From Bacteroidota bacterium (GTDB lineage: Bacteria > Bacteroidota > Bacteroidia > Sphingobacteriales > Sphingobacteriaceae), in NCBI GenBank assembly GCA_018828585.1, contig JAHJVW010000039.1:1-61289 (forward strand): a stretch of DNA of 61,289 bases, written 5' to 3'. Both the position numbers and the translations under genes were made by a program. The notes below the pieces were generated by a model that had not been told where the DNA came from, did no database searches, and worked only from the letters and a program-made list of their open reading frames with translations. Each line of letters begins with the position of its first letter. Position 1 is the first letter of the stretch. Positions 34,374-44,372 of this stretch are shown one piece after another.

Positions 34374-35282
34374 TTATATAGATTTTAAAAATCCATCTTT
34401 AGAGCCATCATAAACAGCCTTTAATTTTTTGAACCTTTTAAAGATTACAAAATAACTCATAATCGCTGCAGTATAAAAGAAATTATAAAAAAAAGTAGGT
34501 AATAAACTATACCATTTAACATATCTTTTTATAAACCAGATTCTGTTTCTTTGATTCAAATAATGTACAATAGGATTTACATAGCCTTCTTTCTGTTTAA
34601 CTTTAGATTTGTTAGACATCCCTGCGATATGATAAATAATCGAAAAAGGATGATAAATTAACTTATATCCTTGTTTTTTAATTCTGAATGAGAGATCAAC
34701 ATCCTCAAAATAAATAAAGAATTTTTCTTCTAGGGTTCCTACTTCTTTTAAAATGGACGATCTAGTAAAAAATGCACAACCAGTTACCCAATCAACTTCT
34801 TTGATACGATTAAATTCATGACTTGCCGGTTTTAAATATCCCTTTGTGTATGGCAATGTGATCCAATTATAATAGTAAGATCCTCCATTCCACAATAACT
34901 TTCTGTTATGATGACAAAATATTTTAGGCTGAATTATCCCAACATCGCTGTTTTGGTCCATATAATCGACTAAAACAGTCAAGAAATTTTCTTCTACAAA
35001 TGTGTCGTTATTTAAGAGCATGATGTAGGTATAGTCTCTTTTCAATGCATAATCGATCCCTAAATTATTTCCGCCAGCAAACCCTGTGTTGGTTTCAGAT
35101 TGAATCAAAACAACATCTGAATGTGACTTTTTCAGTTCATGATTAGACCAATCATTAGATCCATTATCGACTACTATAATATCGAAAATCTCTTGATTGC
35201 ACTTTTTTAAAGAAAGGATACATTGGTTTGTAAACTCAAAACTATTCCAATTAACCAATATAACACCAACCTTTTTACTCAT
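34374..35282 (-). CDS. GT2-family glycosyltransferase (rhamnosyltransferase-like)
   Basis: A 302-residue GT-A enzyme. VGVILVNWNSFEFTNQCILS and IIVVDNGSNDWS mark the nucleotide-sugar site, MLLNNDTFVEENFL the DxD-equivalent (NND), and VDWVTGCAFFTRSSILKEVG with FFIYFEDVDLSFRIKKQGYK the acceptor/catalytic part (ED of EDxDLSxR). This is the RfbF/WbbL-like group, often rhamnosyltransferases. A hydrophobic patch near 255-280 may bind the membrane. It starts six bases after the flippase gene ends. Confidence 0.88.
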   Translation of the reverse strand: MSKKVGVILVNWNSFEFTNQCILSLKKCNQEIFDIIVVDNGSNDWSNHELKKSHSDVVLIQSETNTGFAGGNNLGIDYALKRDYTYIMLLNNDTFVEENFLTVLVDYMDQNSDVGIIQPKIFCHHNRKLLWNGGSYYYNWITLPYTKGYLKPASHEFNRIKEVDWVTGCAFFTRSSILKEVGTLEEKFFIYFEDVDLSFRIKKQGYKLIYHPFSIIYHIAGMSNKSKVKQKEGYVNPIVHYLNQRNRIWFIKRYVKWYSLLPTFFYNFFYTAAIMSYFVIFKRFKKLKAVYDGSKDGFLKSI

Positions 35283-35288
35283 CTAATT

Positions 35289-36557
35289 TTATTTGGGATT
35301 GAGTGATAAATTATTTTTTCTTCGGATATGTAATTCATATAATAATAATGCAAATGATTCAATTGAAAGCGTATAAGCACCAAACCAAAAGTAACTCTTA
35401 GATTTTACTAAGGTTACTGAAATTAAAAGCGATAGCAATAGTAAAATAAAAGCGATTTGAAATATAGACTTTGTATCGTTATATAACAATCTATCTAAAA
35501 CATTCATAGAATTTAATGCCGCCAATGTTGGAGCTAAAGACATGAAGCGTAGAAAAGTTACAGCTGTTTCATTTTCTTGGCCTGATAAAATCAAAATTAT
35601 AAATCCGGGAAATAAAAATAAAACCGCAGAAAGAAGAAAAAATAATCCTCCAATATAAATTTTAGTTTTATTTCTAAATTTTATCCAAACTACTTGGCCT
35701 TCTTTAAAGAGTTGTGCACTTTTTGGATAAAGTGCACTCGAAATTGAAATGATTAACAATCTTGATGACCAGATCACCTTATCACAAAGCGAATAAGCTC
35801 CAAGCCAGGCATCAGTTCCCCACCTCTGCAATGCAAATAACATTAATGATTGTTGTAAGTGAACTGAAAAATTGTTAGCAACAAGATAAAAATTACCTGT
35901 ATAAATTTTAATAACATCCTTTTTCTTGGGCATAATAAATTTTAACTGGTATTTTTTTATGAGCACAAATACCAATATCAGATAATTAACACTTGTACAA
36001 AGTCCTATGATAAAATTTACCCAAACACCATCGCTACGTCCTTTAATAAAAATCAGTATTGCAATGATGGTAATTACCTTGGTGACCAGGTTAGAGAGAT
36101 TATAAGATCTTAAATTTTCTTGTCCTAAGAAAAAGAATAATGGATTAATGGCTTCTCCAAAAATAATTGGAACAATGCTTAGGTATAATAAAAAAGTTAC
36201 TGGGAAAAAATATTTACTTGATACAAGTATAGCGGTCATTAAAAAGAATAACAAAATTCTAATAAAAATAGTCTCGTTAAATATTTTAGAAATTATCTTG
36301 TTGTCTTTATGATTGAAGGCTATTTCCTTTACACTTGTTTGAACTGTAGCATAATTGATTAAGATACCCATTAATCCTGCTATAGCGTTAGAGACCATTA
36401 CATGCCCAAACATTTCTAAACCGACAGCTCTAGTAATGATTGGAATCATTAAAATCATTAAAACCGTATTACTTACTTGTATTACACTGAGATTTACAAA
36501 ATTTGCAAATACCTTAGTTTTAGTGATGTTTTTAATAAGACTGATAAAAATGTTCAA
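35289..36557 (-). CDS. Wzx-type oligosaccharide flippase
   Basis: A 422-residue MATE-like/MOP-superfamily membrane protein with about twelve TM helices, starting NIFISLIKNITKTKVFANFV, NLSVIQVSNTVLMILMIPII, as Wzx/RfbX proteins do. It would flip the finished undecaprenyl-linked repeat unit to the periplasm. The start is a TTG at 36557; the first in-frame ATG is about 30 residues in and would remove the first amphipathic part, so TTG is preferred. It is the first gene of the leftward operon, divergent from a methyltransferase 128 bp away. Confidence 0.85.
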   Translation of the reverse strand: MNIFISLIKNITKTKVFANFVNLSVIQVSNTVLMILMIPIITRAVGLEMFGHVMVSNAIAGLMGILINYATVQTSVKEIAFNHKDNKIISKIFNETIFIRILLFFLMTAILVSSKYFFPVTFLLYLSIVPIIFGEAINPLFFFLGQENLRSYNLSNLVTKVITIIAILIFIKGRSDGVWVNFIIGLCTSVNYLILVFVLIKKYQLKFIMPKKKDVIKIYTGNFYLVANNFSVHLQQSLMLFALQRWGTDAWLGAYSLCDKVIWSSRLLIISISSALYPKSAQLFKEGQVVWIKFRNKTKIYIGGLFFLLSAVLFLFPGFIILILSGQENETAVTFLRFMSLAPTLAALNSMNVLDRLLYNDTKSIFQIAFILLLLSLLISVTLVKSKSYFWFGAYTLSIESFALLLYELHIRRKNNLSLNPK

Positions 36558-36685
36558 GCCTGATAGAATTTTGTCGCTAAATTATGATTTATTTTGATGC
36601 TAATCTATTTGAGGAGTTATATTTAGATTTATTAAACCAATGAATAATTAATTTTAATTTACAGATTTGCGAATAATCATATATT

Positions 36686-37633
36686 ATGAGAAGAAAAATT
36701 AAAAAATATCTTACTAAAGTTTTAGATCTGATATTTTTTCCAGTTGTTGTTATCTCCGCATTTCTATACAGAGAAGTAAGAAGGGTTGGTATCCAAAAGT
36801 TCCCATTAACTAAAAAAACTTTAATTAAAATAGGTGTTATGCCAATTAGAGATCAATATTATGAACCTCTTTTCAATGCTGTTCATCTTAAAGAACCCTT
36901 ATCTAAAGAAAGGTCTCTAAATGCCATAAACTGGAATGCAAAAGAACAAGTTGAATTTTTAAGATCTTTTAAATACCAAGACGAATTACAAAATTTATCT
37001 GATGTTTTTGTGAATGATACAACATTTCATTTCAATAATGGATCATTTGAGTCGGGTGATGCAGAATATTGGTATCAGATGATCCGCTTAAAGAAGCCAA
37101 AGAAAATCATGGAGATCGGTTCGGGGAATTCCACCAAAATTGCTCGCTTGGCTATAGAAGCTAATGGAAAAAATTCATGTGAACACATTTGTATAGAGCC
37201 TTACGAAATGCCGTGGCTAGAAAAAATTAGTGTTCAAACGATAAGAGAAAAAGTTGAAAATATCCCTATTGATTTTTTTAAAAAATTAGAAGCTGGAGAT
37301 ATTTTATTTATCGATTCCTCTCACGTTATAAGACCTCAAGGTGATGTTCTTCATGAGTATTTACAAATTTTACCGAGCTTAAATAGCGGTGTGATTGTAC
37401 ATATTCATGATATTTTTTCTCCAAGAGATTATCCACATGAATGGATAATTGAAGAAATAAGATTATGGAATGAACAATATTTATTAGAAGCATTTTTATC
37501 AAATAATAATGAATGGAAAATCTTAGGTGCCGTAAATTATCTTCGTCATCATTATTTTGATTTGCTAAGTGAAAAATGTCCACGACTTATAGCTTCAAGA
37601 GAACCCGCCTCTTTTTACATGGTTAAATCATAA
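36686..37633 (+). CDS. class I SAM-dependent methyltransferase
   Basis: A 315-residue protein. A basic, hydrophobic N-terminus (KVLDLIFFPVVVISAFLYRE) may attach it to the membrane. The Rossmann methyltransferase core lies at about 125-240: PKKIMEIGSGNSTKIARLA (SAM-binding motif I), CIEPYEMPWLEK (acidic loop), GDILFIDSSHVIRPQGDV (motif IV), VHIHDIF. It resembles Methyltransf_24/TylF-type sugar methyltransferases. It may O-methylate a sugar of the surface polymer; this is inferred from the locus. Gaps of 128 and 151 bp flank it, with no strong promoter visible. Confidence 0.78.
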   Translation: MRRKIKKYLTKVLDLIFFPVVVISAFLYREVRRVGIQKFPLTKKTLIKIGVMPIRDQYYEPLFNAVHLKEPLSKERSLNAINWNAKEQVEFLRSFKYQDELQNLSDVFVNDTTFHFNNGSFESGDAEYWYQMIRLKKPKKIMEIGSGNSTKIARLAIEANGKNSCEHICIEPYEMPWLEKISVQTIREKVENIPIDFFKKLEAGDILFIDSSHVIRPQGDVLHEYLQILPSLNSGVIVHIHDIFSPRDYPHEWIIEEIRLWNEQYLLEAFLSNNNEWKILGAVNYLRHHYFDLLSEKCPRLIASREPASFYMVKS

Positions 37634-37784
37634 TATGGTTAATTAAAAGATTAATAAGCTTCAAATAATAAAAAAATTTATCTTTATCGCCAATCAAAAG
37701 GGTTATTATCTGTCTTTAAGTTATGTATATGACTATTTAAGCTTTACATAACCCACTAAAAAAATTTAAATTCATCAAATCTAA

Positions 37785-38489
37785 ATGGGAATAACAAATT
37801 TTATAGCAAAACTACTGGTTAATTATGACTCTGATACATCCCCCGCTTTTAAGCTAAGAAAAATAAGAGCTGAAAGAATAAAAATCCTGATTAACGAATG
37901 CTTTAATAAATATGGTGAAGTCAGAATTATAGACATTGGCGGAACCAGAACCTATTGGAATATTTTCTCGCTAAATTATTTGGCAGAAAAAAAGGTGCAG
38001 ATTTCAGTAGTTAATTTACCTTCAGAAATTCCTTTGCCCACAAACGATCATATTTTTACTTTCTATCATGGTGATGCTTGTAATTTGATAGAATTTAAGG
38101 ATAAATCATTTCATATTGCCCATTCAAACTCGGTGATAGAACATGTTGGAGATGATGCCAATAGAATAAAATTTGCACAAGAAATTAAACGTGTATCTAA
38201 TACTTATTACATACAAACCCCTAACTATTGGTTCCCTTTGGAACCACACTTCATGACACCTTTTTTTCAGTTTTTACCCGAAAAGATAAGGATAAAAATG
38301 GTGCAGAATTTTGCTTTGGGTTGGTTCGAACGATCTAAAGATTATCATGAAGCAAAAGCTATTGTAGACAGTTGTAATTTATTAACACAACAGGATTTAC
38401 AAACTTTATTTCCAGAAGCAGAACTCTATAAAGAGAAAATAGGGTTTATTGTTAAATCTTTTGTGATGATAAAGAATTGTATTGTTTAA
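37785..38489 (+). CDS. class I SAM-dependent methyltransferase (type 11-like)
   Basis: A 234-residue enzyme with motif I VRIIDIGGTRTYWNIF (about 46-61), an acidic GDACNLIEFKDKSFHIAHSN (motif II-IV) and SVIEHVGDDANRIKFAQEI, typical of Methyltransf_11/23 proteins. The GG-TR form of motif I is a variant of the usual GxGxG. It probably modifies the polysaccharide or its lipid carrier; the target is unknown. Confidence 0.75.
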   Translation: MGITNFIAKLLVNYDSDTSPAFKLRKIRAERIKILINECFNKYGEVRIIDIGGTRTYWNIFSLNYLAEKKVQISVVNLPSEIPLPTNDHIFTFYHGDACNLIEFKDKSFHIAHSNSVIEHVGDDANRIKFAQEIKRVSNTYYIQTPNYWFPLEPHFMTPFFQFLPEKIRIKMVQNFALGWFERSKDYHEAKAIVDSCNLLTQQDLQTLFPEAELYKEKIGFIVKSFVMIKNCIV

Positions 38490-38882
38490 ATTTTAAAGAT
38501 GTTTTCGAGTGATAAATTCGACATTTGGTTTTAGAATTATTGCCTTTTACTCAAAAAAACTATAAATAAAGCTTTCCTTTTCCTATCTTTTATATACTAT
38601 AAGTTGTTTCATCACTGCCTTTGTTTATAATAGCATTAGAACTTAATTAAATTTTCATTTATTTATTAAGTCATAATTGTTATTTAAACTTAAGTTATCT
38701 TTACTTAAGGATTATTCACTGATTTTACTTACTTAAATTTTAAGACTGCTTACTCATTAAATCCAAAATACAACTTACGAATTGAATTATAGGCAACTTA
38801 TAGAAACGAGAAAAACTTGAATTTAATAACACCACCAACTGGATAACTATTGGCTTGAGAAGCTCTTTCAGGAATATTTATT
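38490..38882. other. 393-bp gene-free, AT-rich stretch
   Basis: Very A/T-rich with short T- and A-runs and no open frame of note on either strand. I see no hairpin with a clean T-run and no good TAnnTTTG promoter near 38883. It may hold an untranslated leader for the next glycosyltransferase or be the scar of a lost gene. Confidence 0.4.
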
Positions 38883-40154
38883 ATGATTTCTAAAAAAAAT
38901 GAGCAGTTAAACTGGATATTAACTTATGATTTAAGAGGAAGTCAAACTTATACATTTAGATATTTCAGCTTTTTAAGTAAGTTATTAGAGAAAAACAATA
39001 ATACGACCGCTATAGGGTTAATTTCCCCATTAAATACCTCCCATACTGAGGAATTATCGGTAAACTCTTGTTTAGTTTACACCCCTCATTTACTTGATTT
39101 AATAATAATTGATTATAATATTATTCAAAAAATATTGCTATTTATTGATAAACATCATTACCCAAAATGGATAATGAGATTTTTTTTAGCCATTCATGTC
39201 ATGATCTACAAAGTTGATGCTTTGTTTGTAAATCCATCTAATTTTAAAAACATAAAGACCGAGCCTTCAATCATCATTTCAGGAGGGTCAGGAGGAATTA
39301 TAAAAACATCCTATCTACTCTCGAAAAAATTTAATGCAAAATTAGTTTTAGATTATAGAGATCCTTGGAATTTTGGTTATCATTTGCTAGAAACGAATCA
39401 TCTAATTCATTCTCTCAAAAAAAGGTTTACACTAAAGACCGAACTTAAGATATTGGAATATGCACACCATATTACCATAGTTTCAGAAAGTTTAAAAAAT
39501 TGCTTCCCTAAAAAATATCACCATAAAATAACTATAATTGAAAACGGAAGTAATTTTGAACAAGAAGATATTATTCCACTCATTAATGCTAAACCCGCTA
39601 AGTTTAGCATTAATTTTCTAGGCACTATTTATAACGACCAATTATTTGAAGAAGATTTTTTTAAAGCTTTTGTAGGTTTTTACAATTCCATTCAAAATAA
39701 AGAACTCATATCTTTAAATTTTATTGGATCAGCTCAAAATGAAAACCTGAAAATGTTAGTAAAAAAATATCAACTCGAAAGCATCACCAATATTACAAAA
39801 AGAGTTGAAAAAGAAGCATTGATTCCCTATTTAACCGATGCGTCTATCTTTCTTCAATTAAGATTTAAGGATAGATCACAAATTGTCACCTCAAAAATTA
39901 CGGACTATCTAATGTTCAGAAAACCTATTCTCCTTCCAGTTTCGGACAAAGGAGATATTGCGGAAACCATAAAAAATTATCAAGCCGGCTATGTTTGCAA
40001 TGGTTTTGAAGATACCATAGCGGTATTACAAAAAGAATATCAGAAATTTTTAAATAAAGAAAGTATCATGATTCATCAAAAAGATTTATCTCATCTATCA
40101 AGAACTGAAATTTCTAAGAAACTAGTTAAAGTGATTGAAGACTTACAAGCTTAA
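38883..40154 (+). CDS. GT-B glycosyltransferase
   Basis: A 423-residue protein. It starts LNWILTYDLRGSQTYTFRYF; the middle has IISGGSGGIIKTSYLLSKKF and KLVLDYRDPWNFGYHL, the DYRDPW block found in GT4-like transferases; the second domain includes ITIIENGSNFE, FSINFLGTIYNDQ and VTSKITDYLMFRKPILLPVS. It is likely another sugar transferase for the surface polymer but lies outside the main operon, on the other strand. Its stop is separated from the convergent dxs stop by a single base. Confidence 0.78.
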   Translation: MISKKNEQLNWILTYDLRGSQTYTFRYFSFLSKLLEKNNNTTAIGLISPLNTSHTEELSVNSCLVYTPHLLDLIIIDYNIIQKILLFIDKHHYPKWIMRFFLAIHVMIYKVDALFVNPSNFKNIKTEPSIIISGGSGGIIKTSYLLSKKFNAKLVLDYRDPWNFGYHLLETNHLIHSLKKRFTLKTELKILEYAHHITIVSESLKNCFPKKYHHKITIIENGSNFEQEDIIPLINAKPAKFSINFLGTIYNDQLFEEDFFKAFVGFYNSIQNKELISLNFIGSAQNENLKMLVKKYQLESITNITKRVEKEALIPYLTDASIFLQLRFKDRSQIVTSKITDYLMFRKPILLPVSDKGDIAETIKNYQAGYVCNGFEDTIAVLQKEYQKFLNKESIMIHQKDLSHLSRTEISKKLVKVIEDLQA

Positions 40155-40155
40155 A

Positions 40156-42087
40156 TTACCCCACCATCCCCTTAGTTGTTCTGGCAACAGCTAATTTTTT
40201 AACTTCTTTGATAATAGATTCACTATCATAACCACATTCTTGCCACAACTCCTTTTGTTCACCATGTTCAATAATTTCATCTGGCATTCCTAAACGAACA
40301 ACCTGTGATTGATACTGATGATCTACCATGAACTCTATAACTGCACTTCCAAATCCTCCCTGTAAACAACCATCTTCGATAGTAATTACTTTAGAGAATT
40401 TAGAGAATACCTCATGTAGCATTCTTTCATCTATAGGCTTCACAAAACGCATATCATAATGTGCTGGATGGTATCCTTCTGCATTCAATTCCAAACATGC
40501 TTTAACTGCTTCGTTACCAATGTGTCCTAAAGTAAGAATCACAATATCTTCACCATCACAAACCTTACGTCCTTTACCAACTTTAATCTCTTGAAAAGGT
40601 CTTTTCCAATCTGGCATTACACCATTTCCTCTTGGGTAACGAATGGTAAAAGGGCCTCCATGATTTTTTAATTGCGCAGTATACATTAGATTTCTTAACT
40701 CTTCTTCATTCATTGGAGCTGAGACAATCATATTCGGAATGCATCTGAAAAAGGCAATATCATAAGCGCCATGGTGTGTTGGACCATCTGCACCAGCAAT
40801 CCCTGCTCTATCTAAACAAAATACAACAGGCAACTTCTGTATGGCCACATCATGTACTACTTGATCAAATGCTCGCTGCATAAAACTCGAATAGATGTTA
40901 CAATAAGGTATTAAACCTTGAGTAGCTAACCCTGCCGAAAATGTAACCGCATGCTGTTCAGCAATCCCTACATCAAACGCCCTATTAGGCATTGCCCTCA
41001 TCATGATGTTTAAAGAGCACCCTGAAGGCATTGCAGGAGTAACCCCCATTATTTTATCATTCTGCTCAGCCAATTCTACCATCGTGTGTCCGAAAACATC
41101 CTGATATTTTGGAGCTTGAGGCTTATCAGAATCTGATTTTTTGATTTCTCCGGTGATTTTATCAAACAGACCTGGTGCATGCCATTTCGTTTGATCTTTT
41201 TCTGCCAATGCAAAACCTTTACCTTTTATGGTAACGCAGTGCAATAATTTCGGACCTGGAATATGTTTTAAATCTTCTAAAACTTTTACTAAATGATTGA
41301 CGTCGTGGCCATCAATTGGACCAAAATATCTAAATTTTAAAGACTCAAAAAGATTACTCTTTTTTAAAATCGTTCCCTTTATACTCTTTTCTATCTTCTT
41401 AACGACTTCATGGGCATTAGGACCTAATTCTGAAATTTTACTTAAAACAGCCGAAACATCATCTCTAAAACGATTGTAAGATTTGCTAGTACTTATATCT
41501 GTTAAATATTCTTTTAATGCGCCAACATTGGGATCAATCGACATACAGTTGTCATTCAAAATCACTAAAAGATTAGAATTCTCAATTCCAGCATGGTTTA
41601 AAGCTTCGAAAGCCATTCCAGCAGTCATTGCCCCATCACCAATCACAGCCACATGCTGTCGATCTGTTTCACCCTTATAGTGCGAAGCTACAGCCATCCC
41701 TAAGGCAGCAGATATAGAAGTAGAAGAGTGACCAACACCAAATGTATCATATTCACTTTCTGATCTTTTTGGGAAACCACTTATCCCCTTATATATTCTG
41801 TTGGTATGGAATACATTACGTCTTCCGGTTAGAATTTTATGACCATAAGCCTGATGCCCCACATCCCAAACCAACTGATCGTATGGTGTGTTTAAAACAT
41901 AATGCAAAGCAACCGTTAACTCAACAACTCCTAAGTTCGCTGCAAAATGCCCGCCATTTACAGACACCACATCAATAATATATTGCCTCAACTCTTTACA
42001 AATGGCGTCTAACTCTTCTTCCTTAAATTTCTTTAAATCAGAAGGAAAGTTAATTTGTGATAAGAGTTGCCCCGCCTGTACTTCCAT
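40156..42087 (-). CDS. dxs: 1-deoxy-D-xylulose-5-phosphate synthase
   Basis: A 643-residue thiamine-diphosphate enzyme that joins pyruvate and glyceraldehyde-3-phosphate to DXP, the first step of the MEP isoprenoid pathway. Visible motifs: VNGGHFAANLGVVELTVALH, DVGHQAYGHKILTGRR, GVGHSSTSISAALGMAVA, AVIGDGAMTAGMAFEALNHA (ThDP-binding GDG), FDVGIAEQHAVTFSAGLATQ, and LDRAGIAGADGPTHHGAYD. Length and order of the three domains are normal. As MEP supplies undecaprenyl phosphate, it also feeds the polysaccharide locus next door, though the neighbourhood is probably coincidental. Confidence 0.97.
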   Translation of the reverse strand: MEVQAGQLLSQINFPSDLKKFKEEELDAICKELRQYIIDVVSVNGGHFAANLGVVELTVALHYVLNTPYDQLVWDVGHQAYGHKILTGRRNVFHTNRIYKGISGFPKRSESEYDTFGVGHSSTSISAALGMAVASHYKGETDRQHVAVIGDGAMTAGMAFEALNHAGIENSNLLVILNDNCMSIDPNVGALKEYLTDISTSKSYNRFRDDVSAVLSKISELGPNAHEVVKKIEKSIKGTILKKSNLFESLKFRYFGPIDGHDVNHLVKVLEDLKHIPGPKLLHCVTIKGKGFALAEKDQTKWHAPGLFDKITGEIKKSDSDKPQAPKYQDVFGHTMVELAEQNDKIMGVTPAMPSGCSLNIMMRAMPNRAFDVGIAEQHAVTFSAGLATQGLIPYCNIYSSFMQRAFDQVVHDVAIQKLPVVFCLDRAGIAGADGPTHHGAYDIAFFRCIPNMIVSAPMNEEELRNLMYTAQLKNHGGPFTIRYPRGNGVMPDWKRPFQEIKVGKGRKVCDGEDIVILTLGHIGNEAVKACLELNAEGYHPAHYDMRFVKPIDERMLHEVFSKFSKVITIEDGCLQGGFGSAVIEFMVDHQYQSQVVRLGMPDEIIEHGEQKELWQECGYDSESIIKEVKKLAVARTTKGMVG

Positions 42088-42318
42088 TTTACGCTTAGGA
42101 TAATTTTATTTACAAAGTAATATAATCTTTATTAATTACCATGACAAATCAGTTAAAATAATGTTTTGATATTACTGATTTATCAAGATATTTTATTTTT
42201 AGTATTTAATATTTTTTATGCTTTTGTGGGGACTTTTTGTTCATACTGACCAGAGCTATCGGGAGTACATTGTTTAAAGCTTCATATCTCTTCTATTCTT
42301 AATACATCTATTTACGAG

Positions 42319-42507
42319 TTACAGTCGCTTAGGTTTCCCAAAAAAGAAATAAATAATAGCACCAATTAACGGGATTAAAACAACAATGATAATCCAAATT
42401 ATTTTTTTGCTCTTATCTAAAGTTTCATTCTCAAAAACATCTTTTATAGCTAAAAGACTGACCAATAACGGGAATAAAAATAATCCCATTAAAACTATTT
42501 TACTCAT
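42319..42507 (-). CDS. small two-TM protein with PLDc_N domain
   Basis: A 62-residue membrane protein: TM1 about 4-22 (IVLMGLFLFPLLVSLLAI), a short loop (FENETLDKSKK) and TM2 about 35-55 (IIWIIIVVLIPLIGAIIYFF), ending GKPKRL. This matches the PLDc_N (phospholipase D N-terminal) family, which occurs alone in small proteins or at the front of cardiolipin synthases. It starts five bases after the ABC transporter gene and is co-transcribed with it. The 231 bp before dxs (42088-42318) hold no gene. Confidence 0.75.
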   Translation of the reverse strand: MSKIVLMGLFLFPLLVSLLAIKDVFENETLDKSKKIIWIIIVVLIPLIGAIIYFFFGKPKRL

Positions 42508-42512
42508 ACTAT

Positions 42513-44291
42513 TTAATTGAAATTATCAGCCGTATCAACATTTTCCTGCTGGAAACGCTCTCCAATTTGCTGTCTCCACATCGCATAATATAAGCCTTTT
42601 TCATCAATTAACTGCTGATGTTTACCTTGTTCTACAATATTACCCTTTTCTAAAACAAAGATTTTATCAGCATGCATAATGGTGGATAAACGATGGGCAA
42701 TCAAAATAGTAATCCTATCAGATTGCTCTGATACATTTCTAATTGTATCAGTGATTTCTTCTTCCGTAATTGAATCTAACGAAGAAGTTGCTTCATCAAA
42801 AACTAAGATATTTGGCTTCCTCAATAATGATCTTGCAATAGATAACCTCTGTTTTTCTCCACCAGAAACTTTAACCCCGCCCTCACCAATTACGGTATCC
42901 AAGCCATGCTCTGCTCTAGAAAGTAGTGTGTCACATGCTGCCCGTTTTAAAACCTCCATACACTCCTCGTCTGTTGCGCTTGGCCTAACAAATAGTAAGT
43001 TCTCACGAATAGTACCCGAAAAAAGTTGCGTATCTTGAGTTACAAAGCCTATTTTCTCTCTTAAGTCATCTAAATCGATTTTTAAACTATCTACCTGATT
43101 GTATTTAATTTTTCCAAAAATCGGATGATATAACCCTACTAAAAGCTTAACCAAAGTTGTTTTCCCAGAACCAGATGGACCAACAAAAGCAATCGTCTCC
43201 CCATGTTTAACTTTAAAACTAATTCCATTTAGCGCATTCCGATTAGCCGTTAAATGTTTAAAGCTCACTTCCTCAAAAACCAATTCTTTAATGATGCCAG
43301 TAGCAACAGGATTCTCTGGCTTAACTTCAACTGGCATATCTAAAATATGTTGAAAATTATTTAAAGATGCCTCTGCCTCTCTGTAGGTTAAGATAATATT
43401 TCCAAACTCCTGTAGAGGACCAAATAAGAAAAAAGAATAAAATAAAAAAGTGAAATATTGACCAGGAGAGATGTTGTTTTGGAAAATCAACAATAATAAA
43501 ATGACCACCATTGAACTTCGGACCAAATTCACGGTTGTACCTTGTAAAAAGCTCATACTTCTTACGTACTTCACCTTTTTTAACTCTAAATCCAGTATTT
43601 TATAGGTGGTATTATTTAATCTTTTGATTTCCTGATTGGCTAAACCCAAGCTTTTTACCAGCTCTATATTTCTTAAAGATTCTGTAGTAGAACCTGCCAA
43701 TGCTGTAGTGGCACCAACTATTTTCTTTTGGATGACTTTAATCTTTTTACTCAACACCCAGCTCACCAAAAAAATCAATGGGATGGCTGCAAAATAAACT
43801 AGGGTAACTTTATAACTCACTGTTAAAGAGTAGATAATCACAAATATCATCCCTACCAAACTGGTAAAAAGAATATTAATAAAAGCGATAATGAACTTCT
43901 CAGAATCTAGTCTTACTTTCTGTAAAATACCTAAAGTTTCACCACTTCTTTGATCTTCAAAGGTTTGATAAGGTAGTTTTAAAGAATGTTCTAGACCGTC
44001 GGCGTACATTTGCGCACCTAACTTTTGAGTAATGATATTTGCAAAATAATCCTGAAAGTTTTTAGCAATTCTAGAAACCATGGCAGCACCTACTGCTAAA
44101 CCGATGAGTCTAAAAACACCATAGGTAAACTCATGTTCTTTTAATGTGTCCTTTTTCTCAATAAACTCATCCACAATTCTTCCGGTAATATGTGGGTCAA
44201 TTAAAGAGAAACATTGATTAATAGCCGCGAATAACAATGCTAAACCAATTAGTCCTTTATAATTTTTAAGATATCCTTTTAATATTTTCAT
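42513..44291 (-). CDS. ABC exporter, fused permease and ATPase (half-transporter)
   Basis: A 592-residue type I exporter. Six TM helices (about 15-310) precede an ATP-binding domain with Walker A GPSGSGKTT, Q-loop VTQDTQLFSGTIRENLLFV, signature VSGGEKQRLSIARSLL, Walker B NILVFDEATSSLD and H-loop IAHRLSTI. It would work as a dimer and pump lipids, drugs or peptides outwards; the substrate is not evident. It lies downstream of the frr terminator, with the PLDc_N gene immediately after. Confidence 0.93.
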   Translation of the reverse strand: MKILKGYLKNYKGLIGLALLFAAINQCFSLIDPHITGRIVDEFIEKKDTLKEHEFTYGVFRLIGLAVGAAMVSRIAKNFQDYFANIITQKLGAQMYADGLEHSLKLPYQTFEDQRSGETLGILQKVRLDSEKFIIAFINILFTSLVGMIFVIIYSLTVSYKVTLVYFAAIPLIFLVSWVLSKKIKVIQKKIVGATTALAGSTTESLRNIELVKSLGLANQEIKRLNNTTYKILDLELKKVKYVRSMSFLQGTTVNLVRSSMVVILLLLIFQNNISPGQYFTFLFYSFFLFGPLQEFGNIILTYREAEASLNNFQHILDMPVEVKPENPVATGIIKELVFEEVSFKHLTANRNALNGISFKVKHGETIAFVGPSGSGKTTLVKLLVGLYHPIFGKIKYNQVDSLKIDLDDLREKIGFVTQDTQLFSGTIRENLLFVRPSATDEECMEVLKRAACDTLLSRAEHGLDTVIGEGGVKVSGGEKQRLSIARSLLRKPNILVFDEATSSLDSITEEEITDTIRNVSEQSDRITILIAHRLSTIMHADKIFVLEKGNIVEQGKHQQLIDEKGLYYAMWRQQIGERFQQENVDTADNFN

Positions 44292-44319
44292 CTAAATACT
44301 TAGCAATCACAAAAATAAG

Positions 44320-44350
44320 AAAGGGAATAAGTTTTTAACTCATTCCCTTT
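44320..44350 (-). terminator. intrinsic terminator after frr
   Basis: Read on the minus strand, AAAGGGAATGAGTT-AAA-AACTTATTCCCTTT (arms of 13-14 bp with one G.T pair) is followed by CTTATTTTT. It lies 22 bp past the frr stop and closes the pyrH-frr unit. Confidence 0.85.
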
Positions 44351-44372
44351 ATATTTGATGATGTTATGACTA

